The notes: generated by a model not told the origin, from the letters alone. Shown: positions 1 through 8,346, counted from the stretch's first letter. The stretch: 64,000 nucleotides of DNA from Sulfurimonas crateris (GCF_005217605.1 NZ_SZPX01000001.1:431380-495379), one strand, 5' to 3'. Numbers and translations are program-made.

Positions 1-1
1 T

Positions 2-1918
2 AAAGAGAGAACATTTAAACCATTTTATATGCTTGAGCAGACATCTGATGTCTGGATCAGCGGAGACGGCTCTTACGCAAAAGATACGGAAGTAGATATA
101 GATACCGGAGTGATGAGCGGATGTGATCCAAACAATCCTATCTGGAAGATGGAGTTTACTTCATCTGACTATAACACCGATACAATGTGGTTAAACCTCT
201 ACAACGCCAGAATATATATATACGACATACCTGTTTTTTACACACCGTACTTTGGTTACTCACTAGATACGACTAGAAGAACCGGTCTTTTGCCTCCAAT
301 GGTGGGTATTTCAAGCAAAGAGGGCTTCTACTACGAGCAGGCGTTATATATAGCAGAGAGCAATTGGTGGGATCTGGAGTTAAAACCTCAAATAAGAACA
401 AATAGAGGAAGCGGACTCTACACTACATTTAGATTCGTGGATTCTAAGATCTCAAAAGGAAATCTTACAGCAGGGTATTTTAAAGAGAAAGAGGATTACT
501 ATCTAGAGAACAAACTGGCAAACAAAAAGCATTACGGTTTTAACTTTCTCTATGAGAACTCTGATGTGATAAACGAGTGGTTTGGCACAAGTTTCAAGGG
601 TCAATCCGGTCTCTATGCCGACATTGTAAATATGAACGACGTAGAGTATATAAACTTATCGACAAACGACACGACAAAAAATGCAACTACAACGCAGCTG
701 CTTTCTAGAATAAATCTTTTTTACAACACTGATGATGATTATATCGCAACATATTTTAAGCACTATAAAGACCTAACTATTGATAGTAATGAAAAAACAC
801 TCCAAAATCTGCCTGCAGTGCACTATCACAGCTACCTTGATACATTATTGGACGATCATTTCCTGTACAGTTTTGATATTATGAGTAACAACTACTACAG
901 AAGTTTGGGTAAAAGCGCCACTCAAACTGACATAAATATACCTTTGACACTCCAGACTCATCTTTTTGATGAGCTCTTAAGCCTCTCTTACGACTCAAAT
1001 CTATATGCACAACATACTCTCTTTACAGGAGATGAAGATAGTGCGAACCCATCTGTATATGAGTATGAAAACGGTATATTTGCAAGAAACTATCACGTTT
1101 TCTCCGCATCTACCCAGCTTACCAAAGCGTATGAAGAGAGTACACATGTTATAGATTTCGGCGCCAAGTATCAAAGAGAGGGATCAAAAACCGAGAGCGG
1201 TTACTATGAAGATTATAAAGATTATGCCACCTACTGCTCTTTACCTGTAAACCAGTTAGACCCCGTATGTGAATTCTATAATATCTCCGATATTGAAGAG
1301 AATATGCAGCTCTATTTCTCTCACTATCTTTACGACTATGATGGTAGACAGATATTTTATCATAGACTCTCTCAAAACTACTCTTATGAGGATATAGGTG
1401 GCGGTGCAGGCGAGCTTGAGAATGAACTTGACTATCAGATCACGGATAGTGTAAATTTTTATAACAATATGTTCTATAACTATGATGAGAGTGCTTTTTC
1501 TAAAAATTTCAATAAAATATCCTATAATGGGGAGAGCCTAAATATAGGGTTGTCTCATATGTATCGAGACACTTTTTTGCCTCAAACTGCTACATATTCC
1601 CCCAAAACAAGCTATATGACTTCAACTGTAGAGTATAAATATGATAAACACTACTCATACCATTTCAGACTTGATTATGATCTGGAAAGAAGCGAGAAGA
1701 AGAGCTTCGAGGTCGGCTTTTTATACCAAAAAAGATGTTGGGATTTCGGGCTTACCTACCTAGAGAACAACAGACCTATTCTTAATATCAATGGCGAATC
1801 TGATTCTGTCTATGACAGATTTATATATTTGACCATCAGACTTAAACCGATAATGAAAAATGAGGGAAGACGCTCAGGTTTTGTATATAGACTTCCTGAT
1901 AAATCGGAGACGAACTGA
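2..1918 (+). CDS. lptD: LPS-assembly protein LptD, 5'-truncated by window edge
   Basis: C-terminal part of the outer-membrane beta-barrel that inserts lipopolysaccharide into the outer leaflet together with LptE. The reading frame is open from base 2 with no start codon of its own, so the gene begins upstream of the window; the ATG at base 29 is internal. The protein is rich in Tyr, Asp and Asn with alternating aromatic residues, as in barrel strands. It has the CDPNNPIWKM segment typical of the LptD family near the visible start and a Cys-Trp motif (RCWDFGLTY) near the C-terminus. It ends 2 bases before the next ATG, so it is probably cotranscribed with the phosphoribosyltransferase gene. 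Family call is confident; the missing N-terminus would hold the signal peptide and periplasmic domain. Confidence 0.88.
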   Translation, partial: KERTFKPFYMLEQTSDVWISGDGSYAKDTEVDIDTGVMSGCDPNNPIWKMEFTSSDYNTDTMWLNLYNARIYIYDIPVFYTPYFGYSLDTTRRTGLLPPMVGISSKEGFYYEQALYIAESNWWDLELKPQIRTNRGSGLYTTFRFVDSKISKGNLTAGYFKEKEDYYLENKLANKKHYGFNFLYENSDVINEWFGTSFKGQSGLYADIVNMNDVEYINLSTNDTTKNATTTQLLSRINLFYNTDDDYIATYFKHYKDLTIDSNEKTLQNLPAVHYHSYLDTLLDDHFLYSFDIMSNNYYRSLGKSATQTDINIPLTLQTHLFDELLSLSYDSNLYAQHTLFTGDEDSANPSVYEYENGIFARNYHVFSASTQLTKAYEESTHVIDFGAKYQREGSKTESGYYEDYKDYATYCSLPVNQLDPVCEFYNISDIEENMQLYFSHYLYDYDGRQIFYHRLSQNYSYEDIGGGAGELENELDYQITDSVNFYNNMFYNYDESAFSKNFNKISYNGESLNIGLSHMYRDTFLPQTATYSPKTSYMTSTVEYKYDKHYSYHFRLDYDLERSEKKSFEVGFLYQKRCWDFGLTYLENNRPILNINGESDSVYDRFIYLTIRLKPIMKNEGRRSGFVYRLPDKSETN

Positions 1919-1920
1919 TT

Positions 1921-2583
1921 ATGAAAAAATACAAAAACATACTTAAAGACAGACTAGACGCAGCAAAAAGACTTCAAGATGTAGTGCCTATGCAGAAGCT
2001 CAAAGATGAGAACTGGAAGATAGTAGCAGTCTCAAGAGGCGGCTTAGAGCTGGCGTATCATCTAAGAGGAAAATATAAAAACAGTGTTGATTTTCTTTTC
2101 TCTGAAGCGATATTTGCACCAAATAACAGTGAGTGCGAGATTGCAAGGGTCTGCGAGAGCGAAGAGATAGTAATAAACGAGAATTTAGTAGCTGCATTTG
2201 GCATAAAATATGACTATGTTTACGGTGAAGCCCACAGAAAGCATGAAGAGAAGATCCTTAGCTACATATATCAATACAGAAAGGGAAGACCTTTTGCGTC
2301 AATGAGCGATCAGGTAGTTTTACTCGTTGATGAGGGAAGTGAGACGGGAATGAAGTTTCTAACCGCTTTGAAGATGATTCTGGCGATGAAACCAAAGGCT
2401 GTCTATATTGCGGTGCCTGTAATTCCAAGTGATGTTTTGGAGTTTTTAGAGCAGTTTACGGACAATATATTTTTTATATACAATATAGATGATTATGTTG
2501 AGACATCTCTATATTACGAAGAGTTAAATAAGATAGATGAAGATATGATAGAGAAAATATTAGGAGAAAAAAGTGAAATATGA
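1921..2583 (+). CDS. Phosphoribosyltransferase-like protein
   Basis: A 220-residue protein with a PRPP-binding-loop-like motif (VVLLVDEGSETG, around residues 131-142) after hydrophobic beta-strands, as in type I phosphoribosyltransferases such as ComF or the hypoxanthine enzymes. An earlier strand, IVAVSRGGLELA (about 34-45), resembles the SRGG loop that binds pyrophosphate. The substrate is not evident. The gene lies 2 bases after lptD and overlaps pnp by 11 bases, so the three form an operon. The second Asp of the usual DD pair in the PRPP motif is replaced by Glu, which is tolerated in some family members. It could be a nucleotide salvage enzyme or a regulatory homologue. Confidence 0.7.
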   Translation: MKKYKNILKDRLDAAKRLQDVVPMQKLKDENWKIVAVSRGGLELAYHLRGKYKNSVDFLFSEAIFAPNNSECEIARVCESEEIVINENLVAAFGIKYDYVYGEAHRKHEEKILSYIYQYRKGRPFASMSDQVVLLVDEGSETGMKFLTALKMILAMKPKAVYIAVPVIPSDVLEFLEQFTDNIFFIYNIDDYVETSLYYEELNKIDEDMIEKILGEKSEI

Positions 2584-4738
2584 TGTAAACATTGATTTAG
2601 AAAATAGAAGTGAAGAGTATTCGTTTAGTGAAGTTGCTAGACAGGCAAACGGAGCTGCTTGGATAAAGAGCGGCGATACCGTTATTTTGGCAACGGTAGT
2701 AATAGACGAAACAGAGATAGTAAAAGATGATTTTCTCCCATTAACAGTACAGTATATTGAAAAAACATATGCAGCAGGCAAGATCCCCGGTGGATTTTTT
2801 AAGCGTGAGACAAAACCGAGTGATTTTGAAACGCTAACTTCGCGTATAGTAGACCGCTCGCTTCGCCCGCTTTTCCCAAAAGGATTTGGACACCCTACAC
2901 AGATAACCATTATGACATTTAGCGTTGACGCTGAGGCAGATCTGCAAGTTTTGGCACTTAATGCGGCATCTGCAGCGCTGTATGTAAGCGATATAGATAT
3001 TAACAAATCAGTATCTGCCGTAAGAGCGGCAAATGTCAACGGAGAGCTTGTTTTAAACCCTACTCTTTCTCAGTTAAACAGCTCTACGCTGGACCTTTAT
3101 CTATCGGGAACAAAAGACGAACTTTTGATGATCGAGATGAGAAGCATCGGTTCAGAGAAGATAGACACTGCTCTTGTGATCGACCCTCTTATTGATCCAG
3201 CGATGAGTGCGCCTGTTATTACTACGCATACATCAAACGCACTGGGCGAAGATGAACTTATAGATATCCTGCAGAGGGCACAGCAACTTCTTTTTGCGAG
3301 CAATGCAAAATATGAAGACTCTTTTAGAGAGTTTAAAAAAGAGACTAAGGCTATAGAGTATAAAGCGCACGTTATAAACGAAGAGATGGTCGGTTATGTA
3401 AGAGAAAATCACATGCCGGATATTAAAGCTGCAATGAATCAGATGGCTAAATCAGAGCGCTCAACTGCCCTAAGAGCACTTAGAAAAAATATTATGCTTA
3501 CACAAGAACATTGGGATGAAGTAGAGTTAAAAGATGCGATCGAGAGAGTCAAAAGAGAACAGGTTAGAACTCAGATACTTAGCGAGAGTGTCAGAGCAGA
3601 CGGCAGAGCTTTAAATGAGGTAAGACCTATATCTATAAGCACGAATGTTCTTCCTCGCGCACACTCCTCATGTCTCTTTACACGTGGTCAGACACAGGCA
3701 CTTGTCGTACTAACGATGGGTGGATCAAAAGATGCACAGATGTTTGAAACATTGACGGATGAGGGAATCCAAAACGAGAACTTTATGGTTCACTATAATT
3801 TTCCTGGATTCAGCGTCGGGGAAGCATCTCCGATAATGGGAACAAAGAGAAGAGAGCTTGGACATGGAAATTTAGCTAAAAGAGCTCTGGAGCCTATTGT
3901 AAATCTGGATGGGCAGACAGTTCGTCTGGTCTCTGAGATACTGGAGTCAAACGGTTCATCATCAATGGCTACTGTTTGTGGCGGATATATGGCGCTAAAA
4001 GCTGCCGATATAGAGACAAGCGATGTTATTGCAGGAATTGCTATGGGTATGGTCAGTGAAGGCGATAAGTATGCGATTCTCTCAGACATCATGGGACTTG
4101 AAGACCATGATGGCGATATGGACTTTAAAGTAACTGGTTCAAGAGATGGAATTACTGCAATGCAGATGGATATTAAGCTTGGAGGTATCGGGTTAGATAT
4201 ACTTAAAGAGGCACTCTACCAGGCAAAAGAGGGAAGAGCACATATTATAGGCATCATGCAGGAAGCTGAAAAAAATATCGAGTTTAATGACGGCGTACTT
4301 CCTAGCACGGATTTTTTCCATATTCATCCAAGTTTTATCGGCGAGATAATAGGTCAGGCAGGAAAAACTATCCGTGAGATAATTGAGAAGTTTGAAGTTG
4401 CAATCGACATAGATAAAAAAGATGGAAAAGTAAAAGTAACAGGTAAAAGCAAAAGCGGCGTAAAAGCTGCAAGAGAGCATATTGAAGGGATTGTTAACGC
4501 TCCTAAAGTTGCCAATATAGATTACAAAGTAGGCGATAAATATAAAGGCGTCATTAAAAAGATAGTTGATTTCGGTGCGTTTGTAGAGTTGCCGGATGGA
4601 ACTGATGGATTGATTCACATCTCCAAGATATCTGATCAGAGAGTAGATAAGGTAAGTGACGTAGTCAGTGAGGGCGATGAGATAGATGTTGAGATCTTAG
4701 AGTTCAAGGGCAATAAGATCTCTCTAGGGCGTGCTTAG
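2573..4738 (+). CDS. pnp: Polyribonucleotide nucleotidyltransferase (PNPase)
   Basis: Phosphate-dependent 3'-5' exoribonuclease of mRNA decay, 721 residues, the usual family length. Visible in order: first RNase PH domain with GGFFKRET (about 74-81), second RNase PH domain with GTKRRELGHG (about 423) and the metal/phosphate region EDHDGDMDFKVTG (about 509), KH domain with IIGQAGKTI (about 591), and a C-terminal S1 domain starting near residue 652 (VDFGAFVEL, DGLIHIS). The GTG start at 2573 follows a good ribosome site (aggag, about 6 bases upstream) and overlaps the preceding gene. Works in the cytoplasm as a trimer, with or without RNase E/RhlB-type partners. A promoter and the separate atpE unit follow. 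Confidence 0.97.
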   Translation: MKYDVNIDLENRSEEYSFSEVARQANGAAWIKSGDTVILATVVIDETEIVKDDFLPLTVQYIEKTYAAGKIPGGFFKRETKPSDFETLTSRIVDRSLRPLFPKGFGHPTQITIMTFSVDAEADLQVLALNAASAALYVSDIDINKSVSAVRAANVNGELVLNPTLSQLNSSTLDLYLSGTKDELLMIEMRSIGSEKIDTALVIDPLIDPAMSAPVITTHTSNALGEDELIDILQRAQQLLFASNAKYEDSFREFKKETKAIEYKAHVINEEMVGYVRENHMPDIKAAMNQMAKSERSTALRALRKNIMLTQEHWDEVELKDAIERVKREQVRTQILSESVRADGRALNEVRPISISTNVLPRAHSSCLFTRGQTQALVVLTMGGSKDAQMFETLTDEGIQNENFMVHYNFPGFSVGEASPIMGTKRRELGHGNLAKRALEPIVNLDGQTVRLVSEILESNGSSSMATVCGGYMALKAADIETSDVIAGIAMGMVSEGDKYAILSDIMGLEDHDGDMDFKVTGSRDGITAMQMDIKLGGIGLDILKEALYQAKEGRAHIIGIMQEAEKNIEFNDGVLPSTDFFHIHPSFIGEIIGQAGKTIREIIEKFEVAIDIDKKDGKVKVTGKSKSGVKAAREHIEGIVNAPKVANIDYKVGDKYKGVIKKIVDFGAFVELPDGTDGLIHISKISDQRVDKVSDVVSEGDEIDVEILEFKGNKISLGRA

Positions 4739-4780
4739 AAAAAATTGTATACATTAAAGTAATTTTTAGTACTTTTTGTA

Positions 4781-4786
4781 TATAAT
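4781..4786 (+). promoter_or_regulatory. Sigma70 -10 box (TATAAT) upstream of atpE
   Basis: TATAAT preceded by a T-rich stretch (taatttttagtactttttg) and no recognisable -35 box, which is the usual sigma70 promoter form in Campylobacterota. It lies 114 bases before the atpE start, so the mRNA would have a leader of about 105 bases. It separates atpE from the pnp operon. Confidence 0.6.
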
Positions 4787-4899
4787 TCGCCATCAAATTT
4801 TAGTAGGGAAATCCTTGCATTTATGTTTGGGTTGCTATATTCACCGTGGATATGGTTACGCTAGCCGAAAAAGTTTGTAATAATTTTAATGGAGAAACT

Positions 4900-5214
4900 A
4901 TGAAAAAAGTTCTATTTTTAATGTTAGCTCTTGCTACTGCTGCATTTGCTGCTGATGGTGACGTTGCTAACCAAACTCTTAAAGCTTACTCAATGATCGC
5001 TGCAGGTCTTGGTCTTGGTCTTGCTGCTCTTGGTGGAGCTATCGGTATGGGTCATACTGCTGCTGCTACAATTGCTGGTACAGCTCGTAACCCAGGTTTA
5101 GGTGCTAAACTTATGACTACGATGTTTATCGCTCTTGCGATGATCGAAGCACAGGTTATCTACGCACTTGTAATTGCTCTAATCGCACTTTACGCAAACC
5201 CTTACTTAGGTTAA
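4900..5214 (+). CDS. atpE: F0F1 ATP synthase subunit c
   Basis: The proteolipid of the membrane rotor ring. The start at 4900 is chosen because it follows ggagaaact at ribosome-site distance and gives a 104-residue protein; an in-frame ATG at 4846 would add an unrelated 18-residue tail. Residues 1-18 look like a cleavable or extended hydrophobic N-terminus ending FAADG, which is seen in Campylobacterota subunit c. Two membrane helices follow, joined by the polar loop GTARNP (about 60-65). The proton-carrying acidic residue is Glu83 in AMIEAQV. As is common in this group, atpE stands apart from the other atp genes. A clear hairpin terminator follows 19 bases after the stop. Confidence 0.95.
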   Translation: MKKVLFLMLALATAAFAADGDVANQTLKAYSMIAAGLGLGLAALGGAIGMGHTAAATIAGTARNPGLGAKLMTTMFIALAMIEAQVIYALVIALIALYANPYLG

Positions 5215-5233
5215 TCAACCAAAGTAACCCTCG

Positions 5234-5268
5234 CTGACCCTTTCGGGTCGGCACTTTTAAATTTTCTT
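5234..5268 (+). terminator. Rho-independent terminator after atpE
   Basis: Seven-base-pair stem (ctgaccc / gggtcgg, 5234-5240 with 5245-5251, one G-T pair) with a tttc loop, followed by a T-rich run. It ends atpE transcription just before the tRNA-Leu fragment at 5272. Confidence 0.75.
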
Positions 5269-5271
5269 TAT

Positions 5272-5309
5272 GCGATCGTGGTGGAACGGTAGACACGCTA
5301 CCTTGAGGG
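5272..5309 (+). pseudogene. tRNA-Leu(GAG) 5' half, split by the island
   Basis: Acceptor 5' strand GCGATCG, D-arm and the anticodon arm up to ctacc-ttgaggg are normal for tRNA-Leu(GAG), but the sequence then runs into unrelated DNA. The missing half is at 35266-35312, whose acceptor 3' strand CGATCGC and ACCA end pair perfectly with this half. Joined (5272-5309 plus 35266-35312) they give an 85-nt tRNA with paired anticodon stem (ctacc/ggtag) and T-stem (gagag/ctctc). The gene was therefore intact before the element inserted and is now very probably non-functional. Confidence 0.9.
5294..5309 (+). repeat. attL core (16 bp)
   Basis: cacgctaccttgaggg, identical to 35250-35265. It covers the D-stem end and anticodon arm of the split tRNA-Leu gene; identity stops at both edges. 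Anticodon loops are a known target class for tyrosine integrases. Confidence 0.88.
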
Positions 5310-5353
5310 AACAAATCAAGATAAATGGTCGTTGAAAGAGTTTTTTATATTTA

Positions 5354-5437
5354 GCGGACGTGGTGGAATGGTAGACACGCGGGCTTGAGGGGCTCGTGCT
5401 TCACGGCGTGGGGGTTCAAATCCCCCCGTCCGCACCA
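5354..5437 (+). tRNA. tRNA-Leu(GAG), complete, carried by the island
   Basis: An 84-nt tRNA with encoded CCA. Acceptor GCGGACG pairs with CGTCCGC; anticodon stem cgggc/gctcg with loop ttgaggg gives anticodon GAG; T-arm ggggg-ttcaaat-ccccc; long variable arm as expected for Leu. It lies 44 bases inside attL, on the element side. Its acceptor, anticodon stem and T-stem differ from the split host tRNA, so it is a different tRNA with the same anticodon and not a duplicate of it. No good promoter is seen directly in front, so it may be transcribed from the host tRNA promoter through the broken 5' half. Confidence 0.93.
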
Positions 5438-5517
5438 TAAAAAATTTCAAAATCAACAAAAATCTAGCAGTAGTTCTTGACTCATTTTACGCTTTTGACA
5501 ACATTTTGGTAACTAAA

Positions 5518-5537
5518 TTTTCTCGGTCTTTTCTCGG
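5518..5537 (+). repeat. Left pair of integrase arm-type repeats
   Basis: Two direct copies of ttttctcgg (5518-5526 and 5529-5537) spaced 11 bp, one helical turn. The same pair with the same spacing and orientation occurs at 35178-35197 near the other end. This symmetry suggests binding sites for the integrase N-terminal arm-binding domain. The rest of the 330-base gap 5438-5767 holds only the promoter described next. Confidence 0.6.
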
Positions 5538-5701
5538 TAAACCCAAAAATCTTCAATATTCTTAACATAAACTTAATATCATCTTCAAAACATCGATAAA
5601 TAGGGACTTTGCAAGCCATCAAACTGTGTTTTTATAGCTTTGTTTGATAAGTTTCGCAAGATTTTCAAGTTATGCAAGTTTTCTAATTTTTATAGCTCTT
5701 G

Positions 5702-5736
5702 TTGACAATTTTATTGTTTTGTACTAGAATACAAAA
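5702..5736 (+). promoter_or_regulatory. Promoter with overlapping palindromic operator
   Basis: TTGACA (5702-5707), 17-base spacer, TAGAAT (5725-5730): a near-consensus sigma70 promoter 38 bases before the next gene. A consensus -35 is unusual in Campylobacterota and fits foreign origin. An inverted repeat ttttgta-ctagaa-tacaaaa (5717-5736) overlaps the -10 box, a good place for a repressor. Confidence 0.55.
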
Positions 5737-5767
5737 TATATACTAATTTATATGTATTGGAATAAAA

Positions 5768-6997
5768 ATGATAGAACAACTACAACTACTTTCAAACCAA
5801 ATCTTAGCTCAAAAGGTACCTGATTATAAAAGGTTTCTTTTTTCTGAGATAGATTTTAATGAACGGCTTATTGGAGTTTTAGGCTCACGAGGTGTGGGTA
5901 AAACAACTATTCTACTCCAATATCTTCATGAGATATATAAAAATAAAAAAACACTTTACATTATGGCAGATCATCCCATTGTAGTCCAACTTGGATTGTT
6001 CGCTATTGCCGATGAGTTTCAGAAAAAAGGGGGAGAGGTTTTAATAATTGATGAAATTCATAAAATTAAAAGTTTTGAGGTAGATCTCAAACTTATATAC
6101 GATAGCTTTTTTAGTTTGAATGTAGTGTTCACAGGTTCCAATGCGGTCGCAATTGACAATGCAAAAGTAGCGAATAGCGGTTGCGAAGCAAACTTTCCTC
6201 GAAAAGCAGATTTAAGCAGGCGAGCAGTGATCTATAAACTACCGGTGCTCTCATTTAGAGAGTTCTTAGAGTTAGAAACTAATGAAAAGTTTGAACCTTT
6301 TTCTTTGGAAGATCTATTGAAAAATCATACTTTACTAGCTACAGAAATTCTATTAAAAGTAAAACCATTTGTGTATTTTGAGGAGTATTTAAAAAATGGT
6401 GCATACCCGTTTTATACAACTAGTAAAACGAGCTACATACAAAAATTACTGAGTGCCTCTATGCAGATATTAGAAACCGATCTACCTATGATCTATACTA
6501 TTGATCACGACAAGATAAACGCACTCAAAAAAATGATGATAATGCTTTGCCAAAGCGAACCATATGACATAAACATCTCTAAACTTTGTGGTGCAGTTGA
6601 ACTTAACCAAAGAACACTTTATAAATACTTAGGAATATTACAAGCAGCAGGACTCATCAGAATACTCGGTGCAAAGTCAAGCGGTGTGAGCATAATTTCT
6701 AAACCTGAGAAGCTATACTTGGACAACACAAATCTGTTTTCGATATTTTGTGACAGTGCAAAAATAGGGACTATAAGAGAAACTTTCTTTGCTTCGTCTG
6801 TTTCATATAAACATAATATAAACTATCCTAAAAGCGGAGACTTCATACTTGATGACAAATATACATTTGAGATCGGTGGAAAAGATAAAAATATCAAACA
6901 GATTAAAAATCTAGAAGATGCTTATATTGTTGCAGATGATATAGAGATTGGCATTGATAATAAAATTCCTCTTTGGCTATTTGGATTTATCTATTAA
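5768..6997 (+). CDS. AAA_14/DUF4143 family ATPase
   Basis: A 409-residue P-loop ATPase. Walker A is GSRGVGKTT (39-47), Walker B VLIIDEIHK (91-99, Asp95/Glu96), and VVFTGSNA is a sensor-like strand. The middle contains a winged-helix-like segment (KLCGAVELNQRTLYKYLGIL, about 275-294). The C-terminus (FEIGGKDKNIKQIKN) looks like the DUF4143 nuclease-fold end of this family, where a Glu and Lys sit in PD-(D/E)XK-like positions. These proteins are common on islands and are of poorly known function; some are suspected defence or toxin-like ATPases. It is the first protein gene of the island, transcribed alone from its own promoter. Confidence 0.75.
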   Translation: MIEQLQLLSNQILAQKVPDYKRFLFSEIDFNERLIGVLGSRGVGKTTILLQYLHEIYKNKKTLYIMADHPIVVQLGLFAIADEFQKKGGEVLIIDEIHKIKSFEVDLKLIYDSFFSLNVVFTGSNAVAIDNAKVANSGCEANFPRKADLSRRAVIYKLPVLSFREFLELETNEKFEPFSLEDLLKNHTLLATEILLKVKPFVYFEEYLKNGAYPFYTTSKTSYIQKLLSASMQILETDLPMIYTIDHDKINALKKMMIMLCQSEPYDINISKLCGAVELNQRTLYKYLGILQAAGLIRILGAKSSGVSIISKPEKLYLDNTNLFSIFCDSAKIGTIRETFFASSVSYKHNINYPKSGDFILDDKYTFEIGGKDKNIKQIKNLEDAYIVADDIEIGIDNKIPLWLFGFIY

Positions 6998-7180
6998 GCT
7001 GACATCTATCGTATTTTAAAACTTTGTATCTTTTAGAAACATAGAAAAATATTTACTGTGTCAGCATATATCACTATGTATCAATCAAAATTTACCCCTA
7101 GAATTGGCTTGTTTTTTCAAATATACTCTTAATAGATAGCGATTTTGTCCTATCAAATAAAGGTTATTAAGGAGAAAAAA

Positions 7181-7789
7181 ATGCCACGAATTAAATCAAA
7201 AGAAAAATCTTCACTCTTAGATATATATCCGTATTCAAAAGATGCTTTTCAATATCTGTATGATAAATTAACAGATAAAGATTTTAAGCGACCGTATATT
7301 TATTATGACAAAGCCATAAATGCTGTGACCGGTATTATTTGGGACATTACACAAGGTGAGCCAGAAATTACCGAGATTATTTCCACTATGGATAAAATGG
7401 TTGGCATCCGCTCAGAGAAAACAAAATCACGACTTGAGAAGATCGTAGATACTTGGCTTAAAAAAGCGTACTATTTGAAACTCAAAAAAGGTTATGTAAT
7501 TCATCGTTCATTTTTACTAAAGTTTGTAAAAACAATATATCAAAATTATGATGAAAACATCAAACGAGCAGCTATTTATCATTTTGACAAATACAATGAT
7601 AAAAACAAAAAAAAGATCAAAAGAGTCTATGAAAATATTCGCTTAAATAATCTGCAAGAAAGGTATCCAGAGTTTAATATTTTCGATGCGTATGCCTATG
7701 CACTTGTGACTGAAAAGTTCAAAATAAAAGAAGACGACCTTATAGAGTTTGAGAATATTGTCGCCCTCTTAAAGTCTCCAAATGAGTAA
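7181..7789 (+). CDS. Hypothetical protein (202 aa)
   Basis: Unrecognised. The ATG at 7181 follows aaggag at good distance; an upstream TTG in frame is less likely. The protein is basic and Lys/Tyr-rich (start MPRIKSKEKSSLLDIYPYSK), has no membrane segment or signal peptide, and contains a hydrophobic patch (NAVTGIIWDIT) followed by a Lys-rich helical part. A strong terminator-like hairpin follows about 100 bases downstream. Short motif gattttgtcc stands just upstream (7141-7150) and its reverse complement occurs twice downstream (7896 and 7940), so the gene sits between copies of a 10-bp repeat. Confidence 0.6.
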   Translation: MPRIKSKEKSSLLDIYPYSKDAFQYLYDKLTDKDFKRPYIYYDKAINAVTGIIWDITQGEPEITEIISTMDKMVGIRSEKTKSRLEKIVDTWLKKAYYLKLKKGYVIHRSFLLKFVKTIYQNYDENIKRAAIYHFDKYNDKNKKKIKRVYENIRLNNLQERYPEFNIFDAYAYALVTEKFKIKEDDLIEFENIVALLKSPNE

Positions 7790-7895
7790 AAGGGACGAAA
7801 AATTCAACCTAGTAACGATTTTTTCTGACACTATGCTAGAAAGTACTTAATATAGGGCTTTCTCAGTATCGTTTTAGTAAGCATTTTATTTTAGG

Positions 7896-7936
7896 GGACA
7901 AAATCAAGTATATAAATACTTCTTTTTGTCCTTTTT
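7896..7936 (+). terminator. Hairpin terminator with repeated ggacaaaatc motif
   Basis: ggacaaaa (7896-7903) pairs with ttttgtcc (7924-7931), and the inner aagtat (7906-7911) with atactt (7916-7921), giving a long near-perfect palindrome followed by ttttt. Probably ends transcription of the 202-residue gene. Another ggacaaaatca copy follows at 7940-7950. Confidence 0.65.
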
Positions 7937-7988
7937 CAAGGACAAAATCACGCTTATTATGAACGACAGTGAATAGCGACGGACTAAA

Positions 7989-8265
7989 TTATGTTTGGAG
8001 TATAAAAAAATCTCTAATATCTACTTGAAGTACATTAGCAATTTTATAGAGTTGTTCTATGTTGTAGTGTTTGTTTTCATGCCCAGCTTCAATCTTTGCA
8101 ATTGTACTTACAGTTTTATGACCGATAGAATGAGCTAGATTTAGTTGTGAGATATTTTTTTGTTTTCGTATAGCTTTAACATTATCAGCAATTTTTCGAT
8201 GCAGTTCTTGTATCTCATCTTGTGAGATTTCCTGTAAATTTTCTATGTAAAAAATCCTGTAACAT
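7989..8265 (-). pseudogene. XRE-family HTH regulator with frameshift near its start
   Basis: On the minus strand a frame ending TAA at 7989-7991 encodes an XRE/Cro-type helix-turn-helix: AIRKQKNISQLNLAHSIG, then TVSTIAKIEAGHEN and IEQLYKIANVLQVDI. That frame has no ATG, GTG or TTG start before a stop codon. An ATG at 8265 reads into it only if one base of a six-A run (8249-8254) is skipped, which would give 91 residues (MLQDFYIENLQEISQDE and onward). It is therefore a frameshifted gene, a sequencing slip, or a case of slippage. It is divergent from the small gene at 8380 and could repress it. Confidence 0.65.
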
Positions 8266-8340
8266 TTTTACTTGATTATATAGAATCACACAAATTAATA
8301 AAATTCCCTATAGTGAAATATTTTTTAAGCAAAATTTTTT

Positions 8341-8346
8341 TATAAT
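8341..8346 (+). promoter_or_regulatory. -10 box (TATAAT) before small membrane gene
   Basis: TATAAT directly after a long T run (aaaatttttt), 34 bases before the ATG at 8380, the normal Campylobacterota promoter form. It lies in the region between the divergent XRE gene and this operon. Confidence 0.55.

Noticed and set aside
2560..3039. Minus-strand open frame antisense to pnp
   Set aside because: No recognisable protein features; it lies opposite a well-conserved coding region and follows its codon pattern. The same applies to other opposite-strand frames over core genes.
5354..5437. Second tRNA as attachment site
   Set aside because: Its anticodon arm (cgggc-ttgaggg-gctcg) does not match the right-end core; the 16-bp identity is only with the split tRNA at 5294-5309.
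6998..7065. Inverted repeat gctgaca / tgtcagc around a 54-base loop
   Set aside because: Only 7 bp in an AT-rich region with a long loop; expected by chance and no T run follows.
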